From the NCBI GenBank assembly GCA_029287535.1, contig JARFQY010000028.1:1-58523 (forward strand): 58,523 nt of DNA. Direction: 5' to 3'. The notes under the pieces are model-generated. The model had not been told where the DNA came from, ran no database searches, and worked only from the letters and a program-made list of their open reading frames with translations. The number at the start of each line of letters is the position of its first letter. Within the stretch, counting starts at the first letter, position 1. Below are positions 41,878-50,187 of the stretch, piece by piece. Made by a program: the position numbers and the translations under genes. The DNA comes from Filomicrobium sp. (lineage in GTDB: Bacteria; Pseudomonadota; Alphaproteobacteria; Rhizobiales; Hyphomicrobiaceae).

Positions 41878-42711
41878 TCAGCTCGACAGCAGTTCTAGCG
41901 CAGCCTGATGTACGCGTACGTCGCCTGCAGCGACGATATTGCCGCCCTCGGCGGCCGTTTCGCCGCTCCAGGTTGTGATGGTGCCGCCAGCCTTTTCGAC
42001 GATCGGTATCAGCGCGGCGACGTCGTAGGCCTGCAGGCCGCTTTCGACAATGAGGTCACAAAAACCCGACGCGAGCATTGCGTAGGCATAACAATCACCG
42101 CCAAATCGCGTCGTACGGGCGGCCTGCTTTACGCGCTCGAAAGCCTGAGCATCGCGGTGGAGTGTGAAGTAATCGGGATGGGTGGTGGAAAGCGCGGCCT
42201 CATCGATTGAAGCGCAAGGCCGTGTCTCCAGTATCCGCTGCTGGTTGTCGGGACCTTGCCAAATGGCGTTCGTTGCGGTCGACCAAAACCGTTCCCGCGT
42301 GAAGGGCTGGTCCATAAGACCAAGCAGCGGCCGTCCGCTGTCCGTCAGAGCGATGAGCGTGCCCCACATGGGCCATCCCATGATGAAAGCCGCCGTGCCA
42401 TCGATGGGGTCTACAACCCAGCGGTAGCGCGAGTCTGGATGGGTCAGGCCAAACTCTTCGCCATGCATGCCGTGATCGGGGAAGCGCTCTGCCAGATGCG
42501 ATCTGATGGCTTTTTCGGCGCCTCGGTCCGCGGCGGTTACCGGATCGAAGCGCTTTTTCGCAGCTGGAGCGCCCGAATCTGCTTTGTTTTCGACGGCTGT
42601 CCCCTGTCGAAAATAGCGGAGCGTCTGTTCGGCTGCGGTGTCCGCAAGAGCATGCGCGCAAGCTAGATATTCATCTAGCCTGTGGATATCTGGCATCTCG
42701 TTCTGTGACAT
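41878..42711 (-). CDS. hisN: histidinol-phosphatase HisN (inositol monophosphatase family)
   Basis: The 277-residue protein has the metal-binding motifs of the IMPase fold: HGEEFG (Glu), VVDPIDGTAAFI (Asp-Ile-Asp-Gly-Thr) and LQAYDVAALIPIVEKAGG (Asp). GEEFG and FIMGWPMWGTLIAL resemble the HisN group rather than true inositol phosphatases. It would remove phosphate from histidinol-phosphate in histidine synthesis. I chose ATG 42711 (MSQNEMPDIHRL); ATG 42696 five codons later is also possible. Upstream in-frame sequence lies within the small-RNA region and is not coding. Confidence 0.85.
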   Translation of the reverse strand: MSQNEMPDIHRLDEYLACAHALADTAAEQTLRYFRQGTAVENKADSGAPAAKKRFDPVTAADRGAEKAIRSHLAERFPDHGMHGEEFGLTHPDSRYRWVVDPIDGTAAFIMGWPMWGTLIALTDSGRPLLGLMDQPFTRERFWSTATNAIWQGPDNQQRILETRPCASIDEAALSTTHPDYFTLHRDAQAFERVKQAARTTRFGGDCYAYAMLASGFCDLIVESGLQAYDVAALIPIVEKAGGTITTWSGETAAEGGNIVAAGDVRVHQAALELLSS

Positions 42712-42889
42712 TTTTGTCAAGTAATTCAACTTTCGCAGTTGCAAATGTCCATGAGGTGAGTGCGGTGCGATGTCTCGCAAGTGCGCTGCGAGCTGTACAA
42801 ACACGCGCGTGGCGGCGATCCGTACCGGAGCCGCCGGAAGCGCAGGCCGGTTTTTTGACGAAATTGAATTGGGAACTTGTGCTTTTCTG

Positions 42890-43026
42890 TAATTGCGGAA
42901 CTGCTCAAATGCCCGCAAGCTTGTTTTCGTGGCGTCAGGGGATTCGTCTCCGAGCGCCATGGCCTGATAGATCGGGCGTTTCCTCCCTGGACTTGGGCTG
43001 TTCCCTGAGAGCGGCCCACTTTTTTT
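42890..43026 (+). ncRNA. candidate trans-acting small RNA, first of a tandem pair
   Basis: A TTGACG hexamer (42855-42860) is 17 bp from TGTGCT (42878-42883), giving a start near 42890. A hairpin follows at 42930-42959, with outer arms TGGCG/CGCCA and inner GGGGA/TCTCC closed by TTCG. Then comes a shared stretch at 42974-43004, GGGCGTTTCCTCCCT and GACTTGGGC. A terminator hairpin (TGGGCTG with CGGCCCA) and seven T end at 43026. The single-stranded CCTCCC could pair with ribosome-binding sites. The layout of 5' hairpin, anti-ribosome-binding-site stretch, terminator and tandem homologous copy recalls the AbcR/alpha-r15 sRNAs. Naming it as such is inference. Confidence 0.6.
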
Positions 43027-43168
43027 CCCGAAAACTCCAAAACGAGCGTCCTTCCGTTCGCTGATCATGCCGCTAGCATGCGCCAAGCGGGGAGCTCTTC
43101 GTATGCGGCACGTCAGCTCTGCAAAAAATGCATTTGCATTTTGTGCGGCGCAGCGCTAGTTTTTGCAT

Positions 43169-43263
43169 TGCGACATTGGCGAGCCTGGCTCGCGCGTCGC
43201 AGCCCTCCTTGGGCGTTTCCTCCCTAGACTTGGGCCGTTCGTTCGCCGGACGGCCTTTTTTTT
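43169..43263 (+). ncRNA. candidate trans-acting small RNA, second of a tandem pair
   Basis: TTGCAT (43134-43139) and TAGTTT (43157-43162) are 17 bp apart and could be a promoter, with a start near 43169. A strong 5' hairpin is formed by TGCGAC/GTCGCA (43169-43174 with 43196-43201) enclosing GCGAG/CTCGC. The shared GGGCGTTTCCTCCCT and GACTTGGGC stretch follows at 43211-43234, differing from the first copy at one or two positions. A terminator (GGCCGT with ACGGCC) and eight T end at 43263. It lies 143 bp downstream of copy one and just before the 3' end of the opposing amidohydrolase gene. A transcript of about 95 nt is predicted. Confidence 0.62.
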
Positions 43264-43331
43264 GGCTGGTGGCCGGCTTGGCGCGCCACGGACATGCCTG
43301 AGCCCGCTGCCCCGTTTAATTCGGCGATTGC

Positions 43332-44231
43332 TTATTCGGCTGCTTCGGGTCTGTCGAGTTCTTCTGGAAGCTCGAAAGCAAGGCGGCCGACGACATTCTC
43401 TATGTCGGCTTGGAGTTGCTGAAAACCGGCTGTCGTTTCTAGCGTTTCCTCGTTCAGGTAAAGACCCCGGTTGAACTCTATTTGCAGCGCATTAATGCCT
43501 GTCGAAGGCCGTCCATAATGTTCGGTGATGTAGCCGCCTGCGTAGGGGCGGTTGACGTGCACCACATAACCAAGATCATCAAACGCGCGCTGCAGGAAGC
43601 CGACGATCAGGCTGTCGCAGGACGTGCCGAACCGGTCTCCCAAGACAATGTCGGGGCGAGCACGCCCGCTGCCGGCCATCGAGTTTGACGGCATTGAGTG
43701 GCAATCGACCAGCAGAGTGCGGCCGAAGCGTTGCCGTGTGCGGTCGATCAGGCCTTTCAGCGCACGATGAAAGGGATGATAGAGGCCGTCAATGCGCGCC
43801 AGTGCGGCCGATAGCGACAGTGGGCGGTCATAAATCTCGGTGCCGTCGCTGACGATGCGCGCGACCGTACCGAGGCCGCCGATAACCCTCGTTGACTGGG
43901 CATTCGCAAAGTCGGGGAGCGGCTCGTCGAATAGTGACGGGTCGAGTTCATAGGGTTCGCGATTGACGTCCAGGTAGGCGCGCGGGAACAGCGCGGAAAT
44001 CAGTGGAGCACCGTAGTTAGGTGCGCACGCGACGAGCACGTCTATATAGCAGTCTTCGGATTTGCGTAGCGTGTGCGGATCGAGTTTTGATTGAGCGAGA
44101 AAGTGCTCAGGGTACGTGCGCCCGGAATGGGGTGAGCAGAAGACGATCGGAGTGGTCCAACGATCAGGCTCGCTGATGTTGAAGCAGGGCGAAAGCTCGT
44201 TTTCGATGATTGTGCGTGGCCTAGCGGGCAT
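43332..44231 (-). CDS. N-formylglutamate amidohydrolase family protein
   Basis: The 299-residue protein has PIVFCSPHSGRTYPEHF, DVNREPYELDPSLF, LLVDCHSMPS and the metal-binding C-terminal RPYAGGYITEHYGRP, all typical of the FGase (HutG) family. It hydrolyses N-formylglutamate or related formyl/acyl amino acids in histidine breakdown. No other hut genes are in the window, so a role outside histidine catabolism is possible. It is divergent from cpdR across 420 bp, a recurrent neighbourhood in alphaproteobacteria. Confidence 0.9.
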   Translation of the reverse strand: MPARPRTIIENELSPCFNISEPDRWTTPIVFCSPHSGRTYPEHFLAQSKLDPHTLRKSEDCYIDVLVACAPNYGAPLISALFPRAYLDVNREPYELDPSLFDEPLPDFANAQSTRVIGGLGTVARIVSDGTEIYDRPLSLSAALARIDGLYHPFHRALKGLIDRTRQRFGRTLLVDCHSMPSNSMAGSGRARPDIVLGDRFGTSCDSLIVGFLQRAFDDLGYVVHVNRPYAGGYITEHYGRPSTGINALQIEFNRGLYLNEETLETTAGFQQLQADIENVVGRLAFELPEELDRPEAAE

Positions 44232-44654
44232 TGGCTGGTGGGTCCCCGTTTCGCAGGTGCGGCCTGTTGTAGTGGGTACAAATGACGCCGATCAATTTGC
44301 CAAGCGTTCCGCAGCATGTCCACCTGCGCGGTGTGGGCTGGACAAGATATTATGGCACTCGATGGTGTCGGGTCGGTGGAAGCCTCATCCACACAATGAC
44401 ACATAACGTGAAATCGGCTCTGTCGTTGTGCACAATCTCAACCTTACCTTTACCAAACTCGCGCCAAGTTGGTCGGAGAAGGGTAGGTTACACGATGGAA
44501 TCCTCCAAGGCGGCGGTTTAGGGCCGTTTTGCCGCGGGTGTGAATTCGGTGATCGTGTCCTGGACGAAGAACGTGGACCCATTGCAAGCTGTGATCGGCA
44601 ATCGCAAAGGTCTGCGGACTATCTGTGGCTCGCTAAGAACTGACGAACGGAACC
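44232..44654. other. divergent promoter region between the amidohydrolase gene and cpdR
   Basis: I see no gene in this 423-bp gap. Promoters of both flanking genes should lie here. I looked for a TTAA-N7-TTAA CtrA site and did not find a full one. Confidence 0.4.
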
Positions 44655-45041
44655 ATGACCGCAAAGCAGACGCTTCTCGCCATGAGCCGCATTCTTCTTG
44701 CTGAAGACGACGAATCAATGCGGCTTTTCCTAGAGCGCGCGCTGACCCGCGCGGGTTATGAAGTTGTCTCGTTCAGCAATGGCGTCGACGCTCTTGAGCG
44801 GCTCAAAGAAGAGCCATTCACGCTGTTACTCACAGATATCGTCATGCCGCGCATGGATGGAATCGAACTGGCAAGACGGGCGAGCGAGCTGGACCCGGAC
44901 TTGAAGATCATGTTCATCACAGGCTTTGCGGCGGTGACACTGAGTCACGCATCTGAGGCGCCCAATGACGCCCGCGTCCTATCAAAACCGTTCCATTTGA
45001 AGGATCTCGTCGACGAGGTCGAACGGCTTCTCGAGGACTGA
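44655..45041 (+). CDS. cpdR: CpdR-type single-domain response regulator
   Basis: The 128-residue protein is a lone receiver domain: ILLAEDDESMRLFLERAL, phosphoacceptor Asp in LLTDIVMPRMDGIELARRA (residue 61 from this start), Thr/Ser site in MFITGFAAV and Lys in VLSKPFHLKDLVDEV. This matches CpdR, which in Caulobacter, when unphosphorylated, brings ClpXP to the pole so that CtrA and other substrates are degraded. The CckA-ChpT phosphorelay switches it off. An ATG at 44682 (MSRILLAEDD) fits the usual family start and may be the real one. The window shows no other phosphorelay gene. Confidence 0.9.
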   Translation: MTAKQTLLAMSRILLAEDDESMRLFLERALTRAGYEVVSFSNGVDALERLKEEPFTLLLTDIVMPRMDGIELARRASELDPDLKIMFITGFAAVTLSHASEAPNDARVLSKPFHLKDLVDEVERLLED

Positions 45042-45167
45042 CTCCCAGACCTCCGTGCCCACAGGCGTGGCACAGAAACATTTCCAGTGAGGCTTTCGGG
45101 TTCTAGCGCGCACGCCGCTGGCGTCGCAGATTGCGGTTATTCGTTGCTTGATTAGGAGTGGTGCCCA

Positions 45168-45443
45168 ATGTTCAAGAGAACCACCGCTGTTGTGCTCGCT
45201 GCACTTTTGTCACTGAGTGTTACTTCGCCAGTTGCATTCGCCGCCGCTGAGGGAGAGGCGCGGTCGAAGTCGGGCTGGCCAAAGCCGACACGCTCATTGC
45301 GCAAGAATGAAAAACTCTGCCGGTACAAGTTTTCGGATGGCGAGCGGACGGTTTGGATTTGCGACAGGGCTGTGCCTTGTTGCGAATGGGAAGCGATCGG
45401 CAATTATGTGAAGTGCGGTACAACCGTTACCGGCTGTTTGTAA
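45168..45443 (+). CDS. small secreted cysteine-containing protein (91 aa)
   Basis: The protein has a clear signal peptide (MFKRTTAVVLAALLSLSVTS, cleavage probably after AFA). The mature part of about 66 residues is basic and carries six Cys (KLCRYKF, WICDRAVPCCEW, VKCGT and the C-terminal GCL), suggesting disulfide bonds in the periplasm. I do not recognise the family. It follows cpdR by 126 bp, and a strongly structured non-coding stretch begins right after it. Confidence 0.65.
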   Translation: MFKRTTAVVLAALLSLSVTSPVAFAAAEGEARSKSGWPKPTRSLRKNEKLCRYKFSDGERTVWICDRAVPCCEWEAIGNYVKCGTTVTGCL

Positions 45444-45484
45444 GCCGGGGGCAGAATCGCTTAGAGGACTTGGGAAAGACCCCA

Positions 45485-45663
45485 CCGGAAGACCCGCACC
45501 CCCGCGTCGGGGAGGGAGGTGTGTGGCGGTGCGAAAGCACGAGCCTTCCGGCGGTATGGCCTGCGTTGCTCCAGCTCGGAGGAGCATGCAGGCCTTGGCT
45601 ACGAACGGCAAAGGAGCGGGGACCCTTACCGTTCGTCTAGAGTGACTTCGTTGCCAAAGTCAC
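45485..45663. other. dense series of strong hairpins; possible structured RNA, strand unknown
   Basis: Four consecutive inverted repeats fill 179 bp. CCGGAAG/CTTCCGG (45485-45551) encloses a GTGC-GAAA-GCAC tetraloop and a CCCC/GGGG arm. GGCCTGC/GCAGGCC with inner TGCTCC/GGAGCA spans 45558-45594. ACGAACGG/CCGTTCGT spans 45601-45636. GTGACTT/AAGTCAC spans 45642-45663. Open frames across it have no protein-like features. I tested it by eye against tRNA, SRP RNA, tmRNA, RNase P and common riboswitch signatures and matched none. Confidence 0.45.
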
Positions 45664-46237
45664 CCAAGCCCGGCGTGATCGGGCATCGGCGGAGCGCTGA
45701 AAAGCCGCTCACGAAACTGCTTCACTTGCGCAACGCGCATCTTCGCCGTTGCCCCGGGCAGGGCGACGCATACGCAACTGATCATGATTGGAAAGGCGGT
45801 CCGGCTCGGGCACGAGACGTGCGGAGGGGCCGGACGGCAATCGGTGTGATGCACTATGAGAGGTGGCAGCTCCCTTGCTTTTTCCCCCAGCAAGGCGCTT
45901 CATTTCTAAATCCCTCGGCGGCGAAGCTGTACCCACCCGCTTCAACGCCATCGCATGACAGGGATTTCATAAAGAGTGGAAGGCAGCATCAAGGCTGGAT
46001 CGCGACATAAGAGTGGCAATCGATAAGAATTCGACATCGGCCTGCAACACTAATCACGCTCAATTGCACTATTCATTGTTCTCAAAACACTCAAATGCGA
46101 GATGATTGTGCCCGCTGTTCTTCGTCTTTGTTGATGCAATTCGGCTATGAGCCATCGGACGCGAGAATTCGGGCTTATTGAAACTTGTTGCAGATGCCAC
46201 GAGCAGATTTTTGAAATGTAGCCAGTGGAAGGGCCGC
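45664..46237. other. gene-free stretch before the NUDIX gene
   Basis: No coding sequence stands out. One more nested hairpin (GTCCGGC/GCCGGAC around GCAC/GTGC, 45799-45835) continues the structured trend. AT-richer DNA from about 46020 to 46200 probably holds the NUDIX gene promoter. GGAAGG at 46227-46232 is that gene's ribosome-binding site. Confidence 0.4.
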
Positions 46238-46948
46238 ATGAGCGAATCAAACGTGTCACGAATCGAGCGGTGTCACTTGCGGCGACGGGCGGGGAGCTGG
46301 GCCTTCGCGGATCGCAATCGCGAGAGTATTGAAGCGCATTGGCAGCGCCGCCGCGCCAGCAATCCAGGGTTCTTCAACGGCAGAGTTTTCGTGATGGAGC
46401 CGCCGCGGCTGAGCGGCGGAGTGTTGGAGGCTGATCTCATCGAGACCGACTTCGCCAGCTTCCTTTTCTGGAAGGAGAATGGATATCCGGATGCGGCCGC
46501 TCGGGATGGGTTCGGCTCTGCGCTGATTCGCGCTTGCGGCGGTGAAGTCCTGCTAGGTCGCCAGTTGCCGGGGCATGTCAACTCCGGGCTTTTATACATG
46601 CCAGGCGGGTTCATTGATCTCAGCGATGTCAAACAAGACGGTTTGATTGATATCGACGGCAGCATCGCTCGCGAAATCGGCGAGGAAATCGGCCTTGGTC
46701 TCCAGCACTTCAAACGGCGGTCGGGGTATTTGGTGACGCAGTTGGGGTCGCAGGTCTCGATTGCTGTGGAGCTTGTGTCGCCGCTTGACGCTGAAACACT
46801 GCGCAAGCTGTTACTTCAACGCATTGCCCAACAGAAAGAGCCCGAGCTTGCGGATTTTGCCATCTTCGCGAAACCACCAGGCGCTGAGTGCAGTGATGTT
46901 GCGGCGTTTTCCCGCCTGGCCGTCTCGGCTGTTCTCGAAGGGCAATGA
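46238..46948 (+). CDS. NUDIX hydrolase
   Basis: The 236-residue protein has a roughly 100-residue N-terminal part followed by a NUDIX fold. The box is interrupted but readable: GGFIDLSDVKQDG, then IDIDGSIAREIGEEIGLG, giving the REIGEEIG core that binds Mg2+ and the diphosphate. Substrate cannot be predicted; a nucleoside-diphosphate compound is likely. ATG 46238 (MSESNVSRIE) follows GGAAGG; upstream in-frame ATG 46178 has no ribosome-binding site. It lies upstream of the PhzF-family gene on the same strand. Confidence 0.8.
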   Translation: MSESNVSRIERCHLRRRAGSWAFADRNRESIEAHWQRRRASNPGFFNGRVFVMEPPRLSGGVLEADLIETDFASFLFWKENGYPDAAARDGFGSALIRACGGEVLLGRQLPGHVNSGLLYMPGGFIDLSDVKQDGLIDIDGSIAREIGEEIGLGLQHFKRRSGYLVTQLGSQVSIAVELVSPLDAETLRKLLLQRIAQQKEPELADFAIFAKPPGAECSDVAAFSRLAVSAVLEGQ

Positions 46949-47078
46949 CGCGCCCGAATTGAGGGGGGTCGCGGCCCTTCACAACATGCCGCTTGACGGA
47001 TGCCCCTAAAGAGGCAGAGTGCGCGCCGTTCGGCCGGAGTTGGTTGGCCGGTTGATCTGTCCTAGGTGTTTGCACGCT

Positions 47079-47990
47079 ATGCGGCTTGAAATCCACACTC
47101 TTGATGTCTTCACGCCGACGCGGTTTGGCGGCAATCCACTCGCTGTTGTGCTGGATGCGGACGAACTCGATGACACGCGGATGCAGGTGATAGCGCGGGA
47201 GTTCAACCTGTCCGAGACGGTCTTCGTGAAAAGCCCAGCCAATGCTGCACATTCGGCGGCAGTGCGAATCTTTACTCCGAAAGGTGAGGTGCCATTCGCG
47301 GGTCACCCGACGGTTGGAACCGCAATTCTGCTCTCTGAGCTTAGGTCGGGGGCCATCGAAACCGAGCAGGATGCGATTGTCACCCTTGAACAGCAGGCGG
47401 GCGTGGTCCGCGTCGGCATTCGCTTGAAGCCTGGGGAGGCTGGCTTTGCGGAGTTTGACGCACCAAAACTGCCGCAGGACGCTGGCGCGCTACCGCCGTT
47501 GGATGCGCTTGCTGCCGGGCTCGGCCTCATCCCAAATGAAATCGGCTTCGAAAATCATCGTCCACGGTGCTTTGCGGCCGGTCCCGCCTTTGCCATGATC
47601 CCGGTGCCGACGCTGGCGGCGATTGGGAAAGCGCACGTGTGTTATCCCCACTGGACGGCTGCTTTCGATGAACAGGGCATCGTCGGGGCCTACCTTTACA
47701 CGCGCCAATGCGAACACACGACATCGGATTTCCATACGCGCATGTTTGCGCCAGAGATGGGGATCGCCGAGGACTCGGCGACAGGCTCGGCGGCGGTCTG
47801 CCTGGCCGGCGCTATGCACCATTTTGACGAGTCGCCGGATGGAACGCATCGGCGCGTGATCGAGCAAGGCTACGAAATGGGCCGCCCCAGCCAGATTATT
47901 ATGACGAATGTCGTTCGCGGCGGCGTGCTGGAGGCGGTTCGGATCGGCGGACAGGCCGTCCGCGTTAGCACGGGCCAGATCTTCGTCTAG
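47079..47990 (+). CDS. PhzF family isomerase
   Basis: The 303-residue protein has the PhzF-type two-lobed fold motifs HTLDVFTPTRFGGNPLAVVLD, the catalytic Glu in FNLSETVFV, FTPKGEVPFAGHPTVGTA and, in the second lobe, ATGSAAVCLAGAMHHF. Characterised members act on trans-2,3-dihydro-3-hydroxyanthranilate or as epimerases, but most genomic copies have no known substrate. There are no phenazine genes nearby, so phenazine synthesis is not implied. ATG 47079 (MRLEIHTLDVF) matches the family start. Confidence 0.88.
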   Translation: MRLEIHTLDVFTPTRFGGNPLAVVLDADELDDTRMQVIAREFNLSETVFVKSPANAAHSAAVRIFTPKGEVPFAGHPTVGTAILLSELRSGAIETEQDAIVTLEQQAGVVRVGIRLKPGEAGFAEFDAPKLPQDAGALPPLDALAAGLGLIPNEIGFENHRPRCFAAGPAFAMIPVPTLAAIGKAHVCYPHWTAAFDEQGIVGAYLYTRQCEHTTSDFHTRMFAPEMGIAEDSATGSAAVCLAGAMHHFDESPDGTHRRVIEQGYEMGRPSQIIMTNVVRGGVLEAVRIGGQAVRVSTGQIFV

Positions 47991-48096
47991 AGTTGCTGCG
48001 TTGCAGCAGAGGCCGGTTGCAATTTGTTCAAGGCTTTGGCTTATTGTGATCGCATCAACGATTGGTCCGCAAAGACGCTCAGGAGTGCCGCACAAG

Positions 48097-48210
48097 ATGT
48101 GCCGGTCAAGTGACATCACCCTGACTGCTTCTTCCTTGCTCGCTTCTGCGAACGAGCTGCGGGCTGCCGGGCGCATTGGTCTGCCTGAACTGATCCTTAG
48201 AAGCCCCTGA
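48097..48210 (+). CDS. possible leuA leader peptide
   Basis: A 37-codon ORF with AGGAG eleven bases before its ATG is rich in Leu (seven codons, including Leu-Leu and ELILRSP near its end) and contains three Ile. Its TGA (48208-48210) lies inside the 5' arm of two mutually exclusive hairpins. Leu-codon-rich leaders upstream of leuA are known from attenuation systems in several bacteria. That this ORF is translated is inference. Confidence 0.35.
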   Translation: MCRSSDITLTASSLLASANELRAAGRIGLPELILRSP

Positions 48211-48257
48211 GCAGCGAAAGAGTCCTCGTTCCTTCGAGGGGCTCCAGGCTCAGGGGT
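48202..48257 (+). promoter_or_regulatory. alternative hairpins upstream of leuA (attenuator-like)
   Basis: AGCCCCTGAGC (48202-48212) can pair either with AGGGGCT (48237-48243) or with GCTCAGGGG (48248-48256); the two cannot form together. A third hairpin CCTCG/CGAGG (48224-48228 with 48235-48239) also competes. The first arm contains the leader stop codon. This is the architecture of ribosome-controlled attenuation, but no T run follows, so any termination would have to be non-intrinsic. Confidence 0.4.
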
Positions 48258-48341
48258 AACAGAATTCGCCAGGAAAACTTCAGTTCATGCGCTCGGTCAG
48301 TGCACCGACTTGAGCCGCCGAATACAAAGGCAGATTTTGAA

Positions 48342-49916
48342 ATGACTGTAGATAGCAATGATGCCGTCCCCTCTGATACGGATCGCGTGGTGATTTTTGA
48401 TACGACGCTGCGCGATGGTGAGCAGTGTCCCGGGGCGACGATGACCTTCGAAGAAAAGATGGAGGTCGCAGATTTCCTAGATCAGATGGGCGTCGACATT
48501 ATCGAGGCGGGATTTCCGATTGCCTCGGATGGTGATTTTGACGCCGTCTCTGCAATTTCCGAGCGGGTCAAGCGTGCCACGGTCGCCGGTCTTGCCCGGG
48601 CGATTGACAAGGATATCGATCGCGCCGGTGAAGCGGTGCGAAAGGCAAAGCGCGGGCGGATCCACACCTTCGTATCAACCTCGCCGATCCATCTCGCTCA
48701 ACAGATGCGGAAGTCTGAAGAGGAGGTGCTGGAGATCATCACGTCGACGGTCAACCGGGCCCGTAATCTGGTCGAAGATGTCGAGTGGTCGGCGATGGAT
48801 GCGACCAGAACCCCGATCGCGTATCTCATCCGATGCGTCGATGCCGCGATCAGAGCCGGAGCGACGACGATCAATTTGCCCGATACGGTCGGCTATGCCA
48901 CGCCCGAGGAATACAAGGCCATGTTTGTCGCGGTCCGCGAGGCCGTTGCCGACTCCGACAAGGCCGTGTTTTCTGTCCATTGTCATGACGATCTCGGATT
49001 AGCGGTTGCCAATTCACTGGCAGGTGTTGTCGGCGGTGCGCGTCAAGTCGAGTGCACTATCAACGGCATTGGCGAACGGGCCGGCAACGCTGCCTTGGAA
49101 GAAGTCGTGATGGCGATCAGAACTCGCGCCGATGCCTTGCAGTTTCACACCGGCATCGACACCACCAAGCTGACGCGCGCCTCGCGCCTTGTTTCGGCGG
49201 TGACGAATTTCCCCGTGCCGTACAACATGTCAATCGTCGGCCGGTCTGCGTTCGCGCCTGAAAGTGGTATTCACCAGGCTGGCATGCTGAAGCATCAGCA
49301 GACCTACGAGATTATGACGCCCGAGTCGGTGGGCGTGGGGAAGACCTCTTTGGTGATGGGAAAGCACTCCGGCAGGGCGGCTTTTCGCACGAAGCTCCAG
49401 GAGCTTGGTTATGACCTGGGCGATAACCAGTTCGAAGATGCGTTTACGCGATTCAAGGCGCTGGCTGACCGCAAGAAGCACGTATACGACGAGGACATCG
49501 AGGCTCTCGTCGATGAAGAGATCGCCCGTATGCACGATCGCACCCGAGTCGTGGCATTGACCGTGATTGCCGGTACGATGGGGCCACAGTCCGCGACGCT
49601 GACCCTCGATATCGAAGGTGAGCACACCACGGTCCAGGCAGTCGGCAACGGGCCTGTCGATGCAACCTTCAACGCCATCAAGCAAATCCTGCCGCACAAT
49701 GGCACTCTGGCTCTTTACCAGGTGCATGCGGTCACGCAGGGAACGGACGCACAAGCTGAAGTCTCGGTGCGGCTTGAAGACGATGAGGGCCGCGTGGTGA
49801 CCGGTCGCGGCGCGGATACCGATACCATGGTGGCGTCGGCGCGCGCCTATGTCGCCGCAGTGAACAAGCTGATGGTGAGGCGGGAAAAGACAGCCCGTGC
49901 GCAGGCCATGTTCTAG
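48342..49916 (+). CDS. leuA: 2-isopropylmalate synthase LeuA
   Basis: The 524-residue enzyme condenses acetyl-CoA with 2-oxoisovalerate, the first step of leucine synthesis. It has FDTTLRDGEQCPG (metal-binding Asp), the HCHDDLGLAVANS histidines and NGIGERAGNAALEEVVMAI. The C-terminal allosteric domain binds leucine (VIAGTMGPQSATLTLD to AYVAAVNKL). I chose ATG 48342, with AAAGGCAG upstream. A GTG at 48300 would add 14 residues. The product of IlvC, via dihydroxyacid dehydratase, supplies its substrate. mreB follows after a terminator. Confidence 0.96.
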   Translation: MTVDSNDAVPSDTDRVVIFDTTLRDGEQCPGATMTFEEKMEVADFLDQMGVDIIEAGFPIASDGDFDAVSAISERVKRATVAGLARAIDKDIDRAGEAVRKAKRGRIHTFVSTSPIHLAQQMRKSEEEVLEIITSTVNRARNLVEDVEWSAMDATRTPIAYLIRCVDAAIRAGATTINLPDTVGYATPEEYKAMFVAVREAVADSDKAVFSVHCHDDLGLAVANSLAGVVGGARQVECTINGIGERAGNAALEEVVMAIRTRADALQFHTGIDTTKLTRASRLVSAVTNFPVPYNMSIVGRSAFAPESGIHQAGMLKHQQTYEIMTPESVGVGKTSLVMGKHSGRAAFRTKLQELGYDLGDNQFEDAFTRFKALADRKKHVYDEDIEALVDEEIARMHDRTRVVALTVIAGTMGPQSATLTLDIEGEHTTVQAVGNGPVDATFNAIKQILPHNGTLALYQVHAVTQGTDAQAEVSVRLEDDEGRVVTGRGADTDTMVASARAYVAAVNKLMVRREKTARAQAMF

Positions 49917-49935
49917 GTCGGCGTGTTCTCAAACC

Positions 49936-49968
49936 AAGCTACACCGGTGATACCCGCCGGTGTAGCTT
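49936..49968 (+). terminator. terminator-like hairpin after leuA
   Basis: AAGCTACACCGG (49936-49947) and CCGGTGTAGCTT (49957-49968) form a perfect twelve-pair hairpin with a nine-base loop, 20 bp after the leuA stop. The T tract is weak (TTTCT). Confidence 0.75.
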
Positions 49969-50187
49969 TCTGCACCGCTGTCGTGTTGTCTGGGCGCATC
50001 GCTGCAGAAACAGAATGGGTTCCATTGGGGTCGGACATACTCTAGTGCCTTGTTCGCCCTGCTTCGGCCCTTTGTTCATGGTTGATGGCCCGTCAAACAC
50101 GGGTTGGTTGTAGGCGAGGCGGCATGGTTGCCTCAGTGGCGACGAGGGAACACTTCTTGCGATGGCGGGTTAGTCGGGGTGGTTGGC

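Noticed and set aside
45444-45663. Known riboswitch or tRNA-like RNA
   Set aside because: No match by eye to cobalamin, TPP, FMN, glycine, SAM-II or SAH signatures, nor to tmRNA, SRP RNA or RNase P conserved words.
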